From Branchiostoma lanceolatum (lineage: Eukaryota; Chordata; Leptocardii; Amphioxiformes; Branchiostomatidae): DNA of 64,000 bases. Below, in pieces: positions 1-10,956 of the stretch. Both the position numbers and the translations under genes were made by a program. Every line of letters starts with the position of its first letter. The first letter of the stretch is position 1. The stretch lies in assembly GCF_035083965.1 (NCBI RefSeq), contig NC_089725.1:27475925-27539924 (forward strand), in the 5' to 3' direction. The notes under the pieces are model-generated. The model worked only from the letters and a program-made list of their open reading frames with translations, did not search any database and had not been told where the DNA came from.

Positions 1-470
1 CAGGACTGCAGGACCGTACACTGGTAATAGAATAACACATGTTAGACCCAGCATACATGAATGGTGTTCATAAACATAGCAAACAAATGATACTTTAGGA
101 TGTAAAACAGCACACTTTGCTGTAGGTGAAATTCAGTTATAAAGTATGCCCTTCTTATCATATCAAGACCCAAATATCGGGATTCTTTGATCATGAGATA
201 CCTAATATCTCCCAGACCTACTTTAAATTCTATAGGATTATCAAATAATTATACCGAGTTTGGAATTGAGGATCCTCTTCAGGGAATCTCCAGACTTTGC
301 CTCGACCATCACTTCTCTCAAGCTGCAAAACACAGAGGATGTTCAGTCATTCCAAGTTAGTTCTCTTCATAACAAACAGATACAGCAAGAGATAAGACTT
401 TAAATAGATTTAGACTAAACCATCAACTTGTCCACAGGAAGAGGAAGTCTCCACAGGTGATTCTAAAGAT

Positions 471-539
471 CTGCAGATGGTCTATTGGTTAGGATTGTCG
501 ACTTAGAATCTAAAGGTTCTGTGTTCGAATCTTATGCAG
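471..539 (+). repeat. tRNA-like sequence, probable SINE head or tRNA pseudogene
   Basis: A 69-nt stretch inside a NEMF intron has a D-arm/A-box-like TGGTCTATTGGTTAGGAT, a B-box-like GTGTTCGAATC and ends (CTGCAGA, TATGCAG) that pair at six of seven positions. The anticodon stem is poorly paired, so a working tRNA is unlikely. A tRNA-derived SINE head or decayed tRNA copy is the best reading. Confidence 0.5.
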
Positions 540-595
540 CTTGTACAGTGTACATAGTGTACAAATCTGATGTGTGACACCTAACAGCAGTTTAC

Positions 596-3500
596 CTTTC
601 TAAGCTGATGAGAGGCTGAGTGGGGCGGGCCAGTTCCAGCGGGTACTTCTCCCGGACAGCGAACCTGACATCGTCTCCCTCTGTCCTGGTCCTCAGCAGG
701 TTCAGGATGGTGTACTCATAGTCTGTCAGGATTAGGTTCCCCTGGAAATGTACAAATACATGTATGTCAGAACATTGCTCTAATTTCTAATTGTGCGATT
801 GTAATTCAGTTGTCTTTACATTGTTATATTTGTGTAACCATATGTGGAGAACTGATCAAATATTCACATTCCTAAGTTTGAGGCTCCTCAAAATTCCAAA
901 ATTATAATTGCGAGGTTAATTTCATATACATATATACAGCCATGTCCCTGTGGTGCAAGTGGTAAATGACCCCAATGCTTTGCCATGTGGATAAAATCAC
1001 CGCACGGGCACAGTATGGGGGGTTGCATTCGTCACTTCAGCACATAAAAGAACCAAATACATTTACAGTCAAACCTGCCCAAGGCGACCACCCGGCGGAC
1101 CGAGCAAAAACGGTCGCGATGGACAGGTGGTCGCCATGAAGAGGATTCCATTCACATGTTTCCAGCTCAAGGTTTTCAAATACAGTACGTAAATGGATGG
1201 AAAATTATGTGAATTTAGACAGCAAGACCCCCACCAGGTTCAATTCTCATTGACAGAAAGATTCTACAAAAATTACATTTTCCGTTATCGTTGTAAATTG
1301 TATATCGCTAACGTTAACGTTACATCGTGTACAAATTTTCGACATAATTTTGACTACAAAACAATGGTCGCCTGATGATCTCGCAGCGATCTCCCGCGTA
1401 CACACACACACGCACATCATCGAAGTTTTAAGGCCTAAGACAAATCCCTAGAAAACACCTGCTGGCCGCAGCCTTTTTTTGGATGCCGGCCGCTGGATAA
1501 AAGGGTCAAAAAGTTTTCGATCTGACAACTGAAGATGAAAACGTAACAGTGTGATTTCGTCGTGCCGCGCCACACCGCCAAGCTATGTGCGACCGCATCG
1601 AAAGGTATGAGTCAGTGCAGCAGAACGCCCAGCGTCCAATAAAGGTTTGTGAGATTCATGTAAATAAAAAGAAAATAAGAATATTAATTTCCATCAATGA
1701 CTAGAGTATTTGTAAATGTTCATACACAAAAGCATCGTGTTTTAGAAAGGTCAGCGGTACGCCAAATCCGGGCCGCGCCAAAATGCCCAAATCCAAGATG
1801 GCGTCGGGACCAAGGACAACATTTCTCGCCCGATGTTTTGCCCGCCGCGAAGTCATATTTCGGCGGAATTTAGTAAGACACAGACACATTTTTATTGAAA
1901 ATACAAGAAATAGATAGTAATTTCTGTGAAATCTGACTTTTTGATGCCATGCACTACGTATTCGTTTTGAAAATTGAGTTTAAACCGAACTGAGGCACAA
2001 CAACATCACAAACATTTCTCTTTACAATGTTTATAGGGGGAACGTTCTATTTAAACACTTCATGGAGGAATCGATGATATAACATAGCTATTCCATACAT
2101 TTTTGTCCTTATTTTGTCCTTTAAAGTCTTGAAAACATTTCCGTGAAATCCGACTGCAAAATGATCCGATGTCACCACACGCTTGAAAATTAGGCGGCCG
2201 CCATGGGCAGGGACTGTGCTCTGTGCGGTCCCAATTCGTGGCGGTCGCGGTCGCGTTGGACGGGTGGTCGCCTTGGGCAGGCAGCTTAATGCTTGTGCCA
2301 ATGGGGAAAATTTTCGGGACCGAGAAAAAGCGGTCGCCATGGCCAGGTGGTCGCGTTGAAAAGGTGGTCGCCTAGGCAGGTTTGACTGTATATAAAGAAG
2401 AGCACTGTAGTGTAGGGGTGATCTGGTGTGCTTGTTTGAAGAATATTAGCTGTGGTGGGCCTGCATTGCACTACTATAACGTTTTACCTACCCTATCATA
2501 CAGTTCCACAATGATATGGTACGCTGCCTCGTTCTCTCCAAACTGCATATCCACAATCCTGTCTGACCCCAGCTGCCGAATGCTGATCAGCCGCCTTGTC
2601 CGCAGGTGTTTGCGCAGCTGGGACAACATCAAAACATACAAAAACATTTTTTTCACCTTCTTCAGAGTTTCTGACTGGAGTCAGCAGGTGAGACACAGAG
2701 ACATTACTGGTTGTGTAGAAAGAAAACTCCAATATCCTATTGTCTACCAACATGATGAAATTATTTTCAGATGCAAAAAATGATTATGACTGAGACTTTG
2801 GTCCACACACATTTCAGCATCATACCATTCTGAGACAAGACACAAATTACAGTGCTGTGAATCTTGAAAGGTTTGTGGTGGTTTTATTTTTGCAGTGATC
2901 CCTCCACTGATGATGGATGACACTGTGAATATTCATTTCGAATGAATTACTACTTATTATACTACAGAATGGTTTCAAAAATGAGCTTAACACACAGTAA
3001 AAACCTCCTTTCCCCTCCTTTTGTGATATTAAGTCAATGGGAAATAAATGAATTTGCAGCACATAACAGAGATGGCTAGTTAACACATCTACTGTAGCAT
3101 TTAACACCTTCCTTGACAAGTAGACTGTAGAGCTGAATTTTTTAAATTAACTACACAGATATGAAATCAACACCTCACCTTCATGCTGAAGCCAGAGGGC
3201 ATCATGTTCTTAGGCCAGTCGAACGACGTGGCGTAGAGGCGGGTACCCGACTCAAGCAACAGCATCTTCTTCTCATCGGTCCTGTGGGACGAGAAGAAAA
3301 GGTTATATTATGATGGTATGGAACAGAAAGGAAGGTTGAATCATATCAGTACTAGTATTACAATGGACATTGCACCTGGCATGATATAGAAGAAAGGAGT
3401 CAGGAGGTATGTATTGAACCTCCTTGGTTGAAGATTGTATGAAATTTACAAAGGAAACATTTTCAATCCAACAAACAGAAAGTATGCTCTCTCTCTATAT

Positions 3501-4242
3501 ATATCTGCCTGGCACGGTTGTATCGGCTCCCACCGTTGAGTCATACCGTGCCAGGCTGGAGGCCTTCTCACCTCAGTGCTATCTTAAGTTGAAAGTTGAA
3601 TATCCATTCATCATTCATAGCAGATATATGGAATGGAAATGGTATTTTTACTCACTTGACCAGCTTGATGAGATAAGTCTTGTTGTCTATATCATAGACA
3701 TTGGCAACCCTCATGCCCAGAACACTGAAACACAAAGTTGTTTCAAGATCAGGGAATATCACGGGCGGAATATCACAGTAAAGAATAATTCTTAAATCAG
3801 CTGTCTTGGCGCCTGCAATCAAAGCACTGATGCTTTGAATTATGATCATATGTTTGAAAAATACATTTAGTGAGGATAGACACAAAGTAAAGGGATTATA
3901 GGAGCATAAATGTAGGAGGGTCAAAGGTTAAAATTCCATAGGTCCACATGCATACAGCAAGACACAATATATGGTATGGTCCTAGTTGTTGGCTACGTAT
4001 ACAGCAGTGCAAAATTGTGTATAGAACTTATCCCAGTAGTTGCGGAACTAGACCAAGATCATATGTCATTTCTGTTCTGGATGAACGTTGCAGCAAACGA
4101 AAGCATGACGAGAAGCAAAAGATAGAGTGGGGAGGGGGGCTGACACTTCATCCATACGTCATAATAGTTAATTGGCGGCTTACCTGTCCTTGATTTCCGT
4201 GAGGATGGCCCTCAGATCAACGGTGCTGAATCTGCCCTTCAT
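596..4242 (-). CDS. NEMF: NEMF (Rqc2 / NFACT-family ribosome quality control factor), 5' exons 1-5, partial
   Basis: Five coding exons read on the minus strand: 4184-4242 (start ATG at 4242), 3656-3724, 3179-3281, 2492-2617 and 596-741. All have GT-AG borders and consistent phases (503 nt, 167 codons plus 2 nt). The protein opens [14 protein letters not shown], continues [20 protein letters not shown], then [33 protein letters not shown] and ends in the window at [12 protein letters not shown]. This follows the N-terminal NFACT-N domain of animal NEMF almost residue for residue. In the known family NEMF binds stalled 60S-peptidyl-tRNA complexes with Listerin and directs C-terminal alanine/threonine tailing. 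The remaining exons (rest of NFACT-N, coiled coil, NFACT-R, C-terminal domain) must lie beyond position 1. The gene is divergent from the MKRN2OS-like gene across a shared upstream region. Identification is very secure; the 5' UTR limit is not determined. Confidence 0.95.
938..1045 (+). repeat. Decayed tRNA-derived SINE fragment
   Basis: The segment starts CATGTCCCTGTGG, the same head as the better preserved SINE at 20557, and keeps a degenerate A-box region. It is truncated and diverged. It lies just left of the Tc1-like element. Confidence 0.4.
1066..2388. mobile_element. Tc1/mariner-like non-autonomous element, TA target duplication
   Basis: The left end CAGTCAAACCTGCCC follows TA (1064-1065). 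The right end GGCAGGTTTGACTG is followed by TA (2389-2390), so the termini are inverted and flanked by the TA expected for the IS630-Tc1-mariner group. Sub-terminal GGTGGTCGCC-type repeats recur at both ends. The 1.3-kb interior has only short open frames and no recognisable transposase. It carries an AAGATGGCG (YY1-like) motif at 1795-1803. It sits in NEMF intron 4. Shorter relatives lie at 27817, 27964 and 59287. Confidence 0.75.
2862..3125. repeat. Dispersed repeat with GTGGTGGTTTTAT head
   Basis: The stretch contains TTTGTGGTGGTTTTATTTTT and a tail rich in AAACTCC/CCCTCC. Related copies occur at 8230-8405, 20290-20415, 32195-32385 and 42615-43035. All are in introns. It is probably a short non-autonomous element; its exact ends are not resolved. 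Confidence 0.5.
3507..3556. repeat. Perfect 12-bp stem hairpin
   Basis: GCCTGGCACGGT (3507-3518) is repeated as its exact complement ACCGTGCCAGGC at 3545-3556 with a 26-nt spacer, inside NEMF intron 2. No function can be assigned. Confidence 0.5.
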
Positions 4243-4640
4243 GTTTAATATTCACGTGTTCTCTGATAACGATAGATTGTCACAGACGGACCAAATCGAC
4301 AGCCAAATTGTGGATACGCACGCAAAATAACAAACTCAGTCCGCCATCTTGGCCAAGGGAAATTCTATTCGAAGAATAGGGGTGACATCACATCGATTTT
4401 CCTTTCCAATGCGTATCTTAGAAGTAACTTTGCAATTTAGCGGATTTTAATCACGTTTGTAAACACTGATGTTGTTGAACTAAAGTACCGGAAGAACTAT
4501 GCGGAGTGTAAATGGCTATTTTCTCTTGTCAACCCTAGCAGTATTGGAATACTCCATGCGGATACATAACCGGAAGTAGAACCAAGTCGTCGACTGTGCA
4601 GTTTTGCTGCAACTACTAGTGCAAGGAAATGTAAAGGTAC
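4243..4640. promoter_or_regulatory. Divergent promoter region between NEMF and the MKRN2OS-like gene
   Basis: The region lies directly upstream of the NEMF start codon (minus) and about 0.45 kb upstream of the plus-strand coding start. It contains CCGCCATCTTGG (4341-4352, the YY1 consensus on the minus strand) and two ETS-type CCGGAAG sites (4488-4494 and 4570-4576). These motifs are typical of TATA-less housekeeping promoters. No TATA box is visible. The transcription starts are inferred, not shown. Confidence 0.55.
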
Positions 4641-4742
4641 TGTAGACATCTTTGTCAAGTTTACTGTGTATTCAGGAATTTTTCAAGAACCACGGTGGGT
4701 CGGTGAGTTTATGTAGACGCTTTACAAGCTTAACTATATGTT

Positions 4743-4846
4743 ACGCCAAAAATAATTACTCAAGCAACTGGATAAAATTTTGAATCCAGTTGCTTGAGTA
4801 ATTATTTTTGGCGTATCTTACTACCTGGATGTCTAACTTTCATCAA
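4743..4846 (-). mobile_element. Palindromic retro-type element with 14-bp target-site duplication
   Basis: A 14-nt sequence CTTAACTATATGTT occurs directly at both flanks (4729-4742 and 4847-4860). Between them lies a nearly perfect foldback with 32-nt arms (4742-4773 and 4784-4815) carrying ACTCAAGCAACTGGAT, followed by a unique tail. Read in reverse, that tail is the family head TTGATGAAAGTTAGACATCC. The copy at 31353-31469 has the same ends and also a 14-bp duplication. This copy is in the 5' region or first intron of the MKRN2OS-like gene. Confidence 0.75.
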
Positions 4847-5083
4847 CTTAACTATATGTTCATTTAATTAGCAAATGTCCATCCCAAGCCAAATAATGAA
4901 ACAAAAACGTTTCAATTTCAATTTCAATTCAATAGTCCAGTGAAGTGAGCAAACACATGTAACGTTAAGTGCATGCACGATATCATAAGATTATGTGATG
5001 CACTTGTGAACTGTCACCCTGTGATTATGATGATGTGATATCAGTCTTCACTGTTCATGCTGTTCTTTTCAATGTTTCCAGCT

Positions 5084-5722
5084 ATGGCAGCACCCAGGAA
5101 GCAGGTCCACATCCTCTGCTTCAGGCATGACACCTGCCACCCAACAACCCAGATCTTGTGCCTGGAACTTCCCACAACCTGTCCTCTGTGTAGCAGACCG
5201 ATCCAAGCTCTCCTACACCCCCCGTTCTCTGTCCCAAGCCCTTTCGTAGACGGTCACTCTCATCCCTTCAGCGTGGTGGTGAAACCAACCCGTGGAACAT
5301 TCCTGTCAGACTACCGCAGATCAGACGATTTACATGTCGGAGTGACCAACTCAGATGGAATAGTGTTTAACTATGATGAAACAGGCATTCACAGAGATAC
5401 AGCAGGCTGGGAGGGATGCATTGCTGTCCGACTCCTTCAAGACAAGGACTTTGACATTCGAGAATGCTGGGATAAAAGATTGAACGACTATAGTCTGTAC
5501 TGGAGGCCTGAGTCATATGATGAGAGTGACAACAACTGTTTTGACTTTGTACTTGGGTTCTTGAGACATGTAGGATATGAGTATGTTAATGCAGAAGTTT
5601 TAAGAAGTAGAGAAGACTTCTGTAAGACAATGGTCATTCCTCAAGGTGTTAAGGCTGGGAAGTACATTGATCTTTACAGAAGATTACAACGAGAAGGTTT
5701 TGTTGTTGATAGCACAAGGTGA
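5084..5722 (+). CDS. MKRN2OS: MKRN2OS-like protein (DUF4796 family), 212 aa
   Basis: The frame from ATG 5084 to TGA 5722 encodes 212 residues. A splice acceptor (TTTCCAG, ending at 5081) lies just before this ATG, so the coding part begins in a second exon and I prefer this start to the in-frame ATG at 5057. The core residues 68-110, with GTFLSDY, DLHVGVTN, NYDETG and RDTAGWE, match the human MKRN2 opposite-strand protein. Residues 129-160 (WDKRLNDYS ... NNCFDF) also match. The N-terminus has Cys/His pairs ending in CPLC (33-36), suggesting a small zinc knuckle. The molecular function of the family is not established. Here the neighbour is NEMF, head to head, not MKRN2. A conserved His84 and Cys152 are discussed as a finding. 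Confidence 0.88.
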   Translation: MAAPRKQVHILCFRHDTCHPTTQILCLELPTTCPLCSRPIQALLHPPFSVPSPFVDGHSHPFSVVVKPTRGTFLSDYRRSDDLHVGVTNSDGIVFNYDETGIHRDTAGWEGCIAVRLLQDKDFDIRECWDKRLNDYSLYWRPESYDESDNNCFDFVLGFLRHVGYEYVNAEVLRSREDFCKTMVIPQGVKAGKYIDLYRRLQREGFVVDSTR

Positions 5723-6820
5723 CCCAAAAGCTTGACTGCCATGTTTGCGTCTATATGCGAGAGTATCTCAGCATGTTGTAATTGTTCTACATTGTGACAT
5801 GCTGCAATGTTTTTTTATCTACGATATTACTCCATTCTTTTGAATGCATTATCAGTTTTAAACAAAGAATGTTCATCTTAGCCAGCAGCATGCTTGTTGT
5901 AATCAGTCGTGAGGCATATCAGACTGCCGAAAGGTGAATATGACACCATGTAGAGACATGCATTATGCAGAGTTCTACCACTCCCGTTGTCCTTTGTGGT
6001 ACAACAGACAGTAGTGAGGGCATTAGTGTGCCTGTCCTTGGTGCTGAAAGGATGTCTTGTTGTGAAGGTAATGATGACATGATTACAGAGGTGAAGCACT
6101 TATCTCTGAACACAGGTTGGATGGGAAATTTATGGCCTTCTTCTGACTTGCCCTTTTTTCTAACAGCCTGCCAAGCCAGAAGAAGATCACAATCTTTCCA
6201 TTCAACCTCTGACATGTCTGATTGGAGAGTATGGGTATATGTATCGCACGTGTGTCCCAATATCTATGACACCGATTATCACAGCTACTAGTAGTAGACA
6301 CCAGCACACAGACACCACCAGACAGTCACTGATGACTTGAATGGTAGTAATAAATGATCACAGTACAAAACAGAGGAAAGTCATGTTTGTTTTTATATCC
6401 TATATTATATGTTTACTATATTAGTTCATTGGCTCTTGGCTTTGAGCTGCATTCTGTTGTGTAGTAGAAGCCATATTAGAAATGGCACATACTATGTCGG
6501 TTAATCTAGCTGTTCTAACTCTTATTAAAAAAAGCAGCATATCATTTCATTATCTTTTGGAACTTCCTTTTAGACACATTACATTCTCATTTCCTAGGTA
6601 TCCTAATTTGTTCTGGTTCTGGTAAAGATAACTTACGGATTTGGAACAATGGTACTATTCTTCTGCCATTTTCAAGCTATTGTGGCAGTAACGCAGTTGT
6701 TACCGACAATTATACAACTTCATGTAATGGAAAAACTTCAACGCGACTATCTACAGTATACGTGCATGTGTCTATTAGATTTGACTGTCTGCTGCGTGGT
6801 GTTGACGATACATTATCTAT
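5723..6820. other. Convergent intergenic region with 3' UTRs
   Basis: This separates the 3' ends of the MKRN2OS-like gene (plus) and the p24 gene (minus). A canonical AATAAA at 6349-6354 is a plausible polyadenylation signal for the MKRN2OS-like transcript, giving a roughly 0.65-kb 3' UTR. No convincing signal was found for the minus-strand gene. Open frames here are short, overlapping on both strands, and resemble nothing known. Confidence 0.5.
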
Positions 6821-9099
6821 CTATGGCTTGCTGAATCTCCTGGTCTGTTGCTCTGTGAACAAAGTCTTCAGTACGATCATCTGTCCCAGGCCGATAACAA
6901 CCACGAGCACGGACTGATAGAGAGACCAGTCCTGTACCCGCGCGCTCAGCGACATCGCGTTGTTCCTGTCCACGGCCTCATAGCGGCGGTATCTGAAAGG
7001 AATATTAATGAATGGAGACCTTTATTGCACAAATATACCCACAGGGTTAAGTACAGGTTATAATATAAGATTAATATACAGATACATCAATACATTGTCA
7101 AATTACTACAAGAATCATAAACTACGTATACTGTACATGGATTCGACTTCTCGTTTCTGTGCAATGGTAAAAATGTATGTACGAGCAGATATATTTCATA
7201 ATCAAAGGTTTATCTAAACTCATTAGAAATATAAATTTATATTGCTTGGGTGTATGAAGTATGGAAACATTAGTTGTATCAGTCAATATGACAAACTGGC
7301 ATGAACTAGCAGTACAGTACAGTACGTAAGCTCCAAGCAGATGTAGGGGATACGACACTGTCTCGGAGTTTACGCCTGTCTTTGCAACATTTGGTGCTAG
7401 ATCTAGATCGTGAGGTGAGATCTCAACATTTGTTCAAATAAAGAAACTTGGTGTTTTCACAGTACAGCTTCGGTATTGTTTGCCTTTGTTCAAACTAGAC
7501 ACAAACGAAAGGCACAAGTCCGAGGCCATCTCTTATAGAAAAAAAGTGGGACTTTCGTCTTCATCTGCTTCCAGAAAAGGAGCCAAACCAAACTCATTTA
7601 GATAAAGCCAAACGCTAACTTCTTTTGATTAGTCTATTGTTACATTAATGTCAATCACTGTTCTTGTTAACGTTTCATGTTTGTTTCCTATGTCTCTACC
7701 ACATTTAATTTTCTCAACTCTACGAAGTCGTAATTAGGACTCGGCTACAAAGTTGACAACCACAAAAACCCTAGCTTATTGATTCCTTCTCACCTGTTCT
7801 GTAGCTCTACTACAACGTCTAGCGACTCCTTGATTTGTTTTGCCACAAACAACCAGGCTGATACGTCATCAGGCCGCTTGGTGCCCATCCGCGCCGCCAG
7901 GGCCGCGGTCTCCTGCTTCATCAGGGACATGTAGATCAGCTGGCAAAAACAATTCAGAATTTTAAACAGAGTTTAATGCTGGTGTAGCTACTGATCTGAC
8001 ACAGGGTATATCTCCATATATGCATATATTGGTAAAGTCACATCAGGCTTTCAGTGCCGTACTAAACGGGATGAAGAAAATCAATACGAAATAAAGATCT
8101 GACAAAACCGAATACGTGCTTTGTAAAAAGAACAATAAAGAATAAACATTGCATGCTTCGGGTGAACAATTTGCAAAGAATAGTTAATACATGAAAGAGG
8201 TTATACACGTCACCTATTTAATGCTTAAGAAGAAACACGACACTGTAAATGTTCGCAGTAGTTTTATCTCCACGGATTTCTTAGTGACCTCGCCACCAAA
8301 ATATTCATGACACCACGAACTTTCGTGTCCATCGTATTACCACTGTATTGCACATTTCATTCAACCGCGAACTTAAAACACTGCGAAAACCTCATTTTCT
8401 CTCTTAACGCCAAACTATATGAACTGTATATGAATGTTTTAGAATTATTATGTTACTGTTGTTTATTACGTTTTCGATCCGACGATCTAAAGGCAAAATA
8501 ACGGCACATCCGGGAGAAAAGACCTGCTGGATCAGTAACTTGATAGTGTGTAGTTACCGCGTGCCGTTACGCACCCTTTACTGGACTTCATTCTCACCCA
8601 GACCAAACATGGTCATGACCGTGCCATGACGACGTGTACCTGTTGAGTGAGCCATAAAGAAGCAGTAACGTTACCTAGGTACTGCTGTTCGACATGGTGA
8701 AGATAAACAATGGGTCAAGATAAGAAATGTAATGTGAAGTCCTGTTTCCCGCACCTTTCTATTGAACGTTGAGAAAGCGTTGCTAAAGCAAAACTTGTAG
8801 GTGCCCACGGTAGTCTGCCAGTTGTGCACGCCTGACTTTTCCCGCTCTTTGTTGTAGATGAGACTGTCGTCCGGCGCAACGATGGCCACGTCAACATCCC
8901 TCTGCCCACCTTTGATTACTTGAAACTCGAAAGAGTAGTTGCCAGGGAAGAAGAACTCCTGGTAGAAGCAAAGTTCTCCCTTGTTCTCCAAGTCGAAGGT
9001 ACACGCTGTGCTATGTTCTGATGCGTCCACTCTCACTAACATGACAAGGCCAAGTATTGTCAAACATGGCACTGAACGTACTCTTCTGAACGCCTCCAT
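6821..9099 (-). CDS. TMED: p24/TMED family transmembrane cargo receptor (gamma type), 220 aa
   Basis: Three exons on the minus strand (8755-9099, 7794-7939, 6821-6992) join in phase to 663 nt. Residues 1-27 form a signal peptide. Residues 33-115 are a GOLD domain with the paired cysteines C44 (LCFYQ) and C104 (YKFCFSN) that form the family disulfide. The second exon gives the coiled-coil part. A single membrane helix lies at about 188-207, followed by a short cytosolic tail LKTLFTEQQTRRFSKP. FSNAFSTFNRK and the tail LKTLFTE resemble TMED3/TMED7. Family members cycle between ER and Golgi and sort cargo into COPII and COPI vesicles. The tail has an LF pair but no C-terminal dilysine. The subfamily call is moderately sure, the family call very sure. 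Confidence 0.9.
8230..8405. repeat. Dispersed intronic repeat (GTAAATGTTCGCAGT head)
   Basis: ACTGTAAATGTTCGCAGTAG at the left and CGCGAACTTAAAACACTGCG at the right match the family seen at 2862, 20290, 32195 and 42615. It lies in intron 1 of the p24 gene. Confidence 0.5.
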
Positions 9100-10894
9100 T
9101 TTGAACGAGGCACTGATTTTCTTCAGAAGGGTTCAAAGGGCGTTATCGCCAGGTATGTCAGGAGAATTTAGCGTGTTAATTTACGTTCCGGGTCTGACTG
9201 TTTGGGCCCGCGCCCCTAATGTCCCAAGCTCGGCAAACAGTGGATGACGTATCCAGGATTTCCCATTGTGGAGTGCCCCTCGAGATCGGCATGTGGGGAC
9301 GTGGCTCGAATGGGTACAGGGGCGTTAACAAGGACGCAAGTATCGATCACAGAGGAGGAAAGCAAGTAAGTAAGTGGGTCAGGTGAGCTGAAGCTTAAGG
9401 ATGGGCGGTTTTTCAATTGCGCCCCCACCGGGGCTAGTGAGGCTGGATCCAAGCGACCTCGGCAGAAATGAAGCGCAGAAAATCTTCGCACGGAAAACTA
9501 CACCTGCTATACTAATAAGTCACAAGCGCTAGCACATCATCGTTTACAATTGACACTTCAAAGTAAATAAACCTGCCTTTTCTTTCTTTCTAGATGACAG
9601 CAAAGCAATACAGGATCATATCGCACATACGCACAGACACAAAATATTTTCAATCTTCTTCTACAATATGATTGTGATTTGTAATTTTTGTCGAAGGCTT
9701 CTGTCAAGTTGTAATGGAAAAGACCAAGGAGGTTCAATAGTTATCTAGATAAAACCTCCTTGCAAAGGCAAATAGCGCTGAAAATGTGCGTCGACCTGTG
9801 TACATAAAGTGCAAACTACGTTTTTGTCGCTAGATGGCAGCTACTAAACAGACAGCGTCGTTGACCACGTACCAAGTTACTAGTATTTGTTTTCGACTAT
9901 GATTCGACTGCGATCTGACGTTCAGTTACCACATGATTCGAAGCTATATTACGTATTTGGGACAAGTATTCGGTGCAAATGGCCGGTTCAATGGCCAAGT
10001 GAGTTCGGCCTTGTCCTCAGCAAGTTGAACACACAACACTACCGGCAGCGGACTCAGCACCCTGGTGTAGTGATTGCACAAAGTCGTGTGGGCCAAGGGC
10101 TAAACGGAGACGGGCGCCGCGCCTATGCGTCATCTAGTGCGGAAAGGACTTTATCAACTTACCTAGTTATTTCGGCAAAGAGCGCACATGGAATTGGTAA
10201 GACACGATCAAAAATAAGTCTGTGCCTCATTGCACCCCGATGATGTAAGTCCACCGTTGTGCTGTGCCAACTTCTTGAGTAGCGTTCAGTCTTTGCTTCA
10301 CGTTAGTTTTCGGAAAATTGTGGCAGGGAATTCCAACGATTCAAAGGCTTTCAATGAAGAGTTCTAATGATTTTAGCCCTTTTCTCTGTTTGCGCTGCTC
10401 GGTTATTCTACTTTTGCTCGATAATCTCCACCTGAGGGATTATTGACTTAACTTTAGATTCTTTGTGAAAATTCGGATGGTGCTATTCATGAAACATCGA
10501 CCGACGTTGTTTCCTCTTATTTTGGATTAAAAGAAGCATTTGATATCGGTTCAGCGATTCTTCATTGTGATCAATGCATGTGCTGAGCTGATTGTACCAA
10601 ATCAATGCGTGCCTACAGTGATGGGAAATCTTGTGCTATACTGTTTTCTTTCAACAGTATATAATCCTGCAATATGCGTTTTATCGCACGCTGCGCCATT
10701 TAAGCCCTCGCTATGCACAATATCTTCAAGTTTGAAATGCTTCCATTAGTTATACTGAGTCAAAACACATGTATCTAAAATATTCTTATTCAGCATAGCG
10801 AAATATGTCATTCAAGCTAAAACTTGGTGCAACGACATTACAAAATGTGACAAGAATACACTCATTAAAACAACCCGTATATAGTCAACGGCAA

Positions 10895-10956
10895 AAAGTG
10901 TTTGAACCGTATAAGGCGAAGGGAGGGACAGGCTTGACTCTGTTTGATGCTCCGCC
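10895..10956 (+). pseudogene. Relic of B56 first coding exon, possibly a spliced fragment
   Basis: Positions 10909-10929 are identical over 21 nt to exon 1 of the B56 gene (12419-12439), encoding YKAKGGT in the same frame. Sixteen nt later GATGCTCCGCC (10946-10956) resembles the start of exon 2 of the downstream cassette (codons for DAPP). In mRNA these two parts would be joined. The fragment has no open frame of useful length and no flanking exon structure. A degenerate retro-copy or exon duplicate is the simplest reading; chance explains the second match less well than the first. Confidence 0.45.

Noticed and set aside
471-539. Functional tRNA gene
   Set aside because: A- and B-box-like parts are present, but the anticodon arm does not pair properly. 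Treated as SINE or pseudogene.
1193-1375. Transposase remnant in the Tc1-like element
   Set aside because: The short frames in 1066-2388 show no DDE/D or helix-turn-helix pattern.
5057-5083. Upstream in-frame ATG for the MKRN2OS-like protein
   Set aside because: A splice acceptor (TTTCCAG) ends just before ATG 5084, so the upstream part is probably intronic.
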